Below are positions 6,271 through 6,758 of a stretch of 6,758 nucleotides of DNA, one piece after another; within the stretch, counting starts at the first letter, position 1, and each line of letters starts with the position of its first letter. The DNA lies in contig JAHRVZ010000358.1 in the NCBI GenBank assembly GCA_019090405.1, positions 1 to 6,758 of the forward strand. Reading direction: 5' to 3'. Below the pieces are notes generated by a model that did not search any database, was not told the origin of the DNA, and saw only the letters and a list, made by a program, of their open reading frames with translations. The position numbers were made by a program, and so were the translations under genes. The DNA is from Paracoccaceae bacterium. GTDB lineage: Bacteria > Pseudomonadota > Alphaproteobacteria > Rhodobacterales > Rhodobacteraceae.

Positions 6271-6271
6271 G
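6268..6271. other. Shared palindromic CATG: overlapping head-to-head start codons
   Basis: The ATG of the DUF6476 gene (6269-6271, plus) and the ATG of rluD (6270-6268, minus) both come from one CATG. Both starts have supporting ribosome binding sites: GGAAGGA for rluD at 6283-6277, and a weaker AAGGCGAG for the plus gene at 6256-6263. There is therefore no intergenic DNA, and each leader region is coding sequence of the other gene. Confidence 0.8.
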
Positions 6272-6565
6272 ACTGATCCTTCCGAGCCGATACCAGAACC
6301 ACCAAATCTGCGCTTTTTGCGCATATTGGTAACGACTCTGACGGCGGTGATGATTTTCGGCCTTTTAGTGATAGTTGCACTGTTTGTCATCCGTTTCTCG
6401 TCACAACCGCAAATGCTGCCAGACAGCATCGCCTTGCCCGATGGGACCAAGGCCAAGGCGTTCACCATGGGAACAGATTGGTACGCAGTTGTGACAGATG
6501 ACGAGCAAATCCTGATTTTTGACCGAACCAGTGGCGTTCTGCGTCAGACTATCACGGTCAATTAG
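6269..6565 (+). CDS. Small single-pass membrane protein, DUF6476 type
   Basis: 98 residues. The N-terminus is short, Pro-rich and acidic (residues 1-13). A basic segment (RFLR) then precedes one transmembrane helix (~20-41, with AVMIFGLLVIVALFV). The C-terminal ~50 residues are predicted to lie in the periplasm: IALPDGTKAKAF, WYAVVTDDEQILIFD and SGVLRQTITV, a strand-rich stretch resembling a single beta-propeller-like blade. The layout matches a small uncharacterised family that I associate with the rluD locus of Rhodobacterales. No catalytic motif is visible and the function is unknown. The start is the ATG overlapping the rluD start; an AAGG sits nine nt upstream. The frame is open upstream through rluD in antisense, but only the part from this ATG matches the family. 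Nothing clearly belonging to its operon follows in the next 193 nt. Confidence 0.85.
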   Translation: MTDPSEPIPEPPNLRFLRILVTTLTAVMIFGLLVIVALFVIRFSSQPQMLPDSIALPDGTKAKAFTMGTDWYAVVTDDEQILIFDRTSGVLRQTITVN

Positions 6566-6758
6566 CTTTGGTTGGTCTTGGAATTTGGTGAATCCTGACT
6601 TCTCTGCGGACACACCCAAGGCGCATTCACAATCGAATTGCTGGTGCAGCTAAGCGCGGCCTATCGTGTTCAATCCCGGCAATGCGTCCCATAACGCCCA
6701 ACCATGTATGTCCGAACTTCAATTAGAATTGTTGTCAAAGACACGACCTGATAAGATC
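6566..6758. other. Right-edge region without a recognised gene
   Basis: No frame longer than about 30 codons that looks like protein is open to the right edge, and no convincing terminator hairpin follows the DUF6476 gene. A TTGACA hexamer occurs on the minus strand (6739-6734) but has no good -10 at 16-18 nt. A short CAATT-AG-AATTG inverted repeat lies near 6720-6731. Confidence 0.4.

Noticed and set aside
6271..6468. N-terminal extension of rluD to an upstream start at 6468
   Set aside because: The 66 extra residues are antisense to the DUF6476 gene and unlike RluD N-termini; the ATG at 6270 has a GGAAGGA site at ideal spacing.
6661..6682. tRNA T-loop-like TTCAATCC
   Set aside because: The flanking five-base arms do not pair and no acceptor, D or anticodon arm can be drawn.

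Overview
The window looks like chromosome of a marine-type alphaproteobacterium of the Rhodobacteraceae/Roseobacter group. The strongest pointer is the pairing of an RluD-type pseudouridine synthase with a divergent ~98-residue single-pass protein of the DUF6476 type, a small family I associate with Rhodobacterales. The moderate GC content and the domain architectures also fit. Genus cannot be told from the sequence alone. There are five protein genes, no RNA genes, no CRISPR array and no recognisable insertion sequence.

Layout. (1) Positions 1-2090, minus strand: the first 696 codons of a very large polytopic membrane protein (DUF2339/COG5373 type). It stays open to the left edge, so its stop lies outside the window. 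(2) Positions 2091-2351: a divergent intergenic region with weak candidate promoters in both directions. (3) Positions 2352-3944, plus strand: a single-pass membrane protein with a cytoplasmic FHA-like domain, one transmembrane helix, a coiled-coil stalk and a periplasmic trypsin-like serine protease with an intact His-Asp-Ser triad. The start codon is uncertain. (4) Positions 3945-4253: a convergent gap with a perfect 8-bp dyad and a C(UUCG)G hairpin that pairs fully only in plus-strand RNA, probably the terminator of the protease transcript. (5) Positions 4254-5150, minus strand: a PAPS-dependent sulfotransferase-like protein. (6) Positions 5236-6270, minus strand: RluD. (7) Positions 6269-6565, plus strand: the DUF6476-type protein. 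(8) Positions 6566-6758: no gene seen.

How the parts relate. The window does not describe one obvious pathway. The two most notable points are the architecture of the FHA-membrane-protease protein, which physically joins a cytoplasmic phosphopeptide-type module to a periplasmic protease and is divergent from a huge uncharacterised membrane protein, and the rluD/DUF6476 junction. At that junction the two divergent genes start on the same palindromic CATG, so there is no intergenic DNA and each gene's ribosome binding site, and probably its promoter, lies inside the coding sequence of the other. rluD is a translation gene (23S rRNA helix 69 modification). The sulfotransferase downstream of it on the same strand probably modifies a surface glycan or other exported molecule, and it seems functionally unrelated to rluD.
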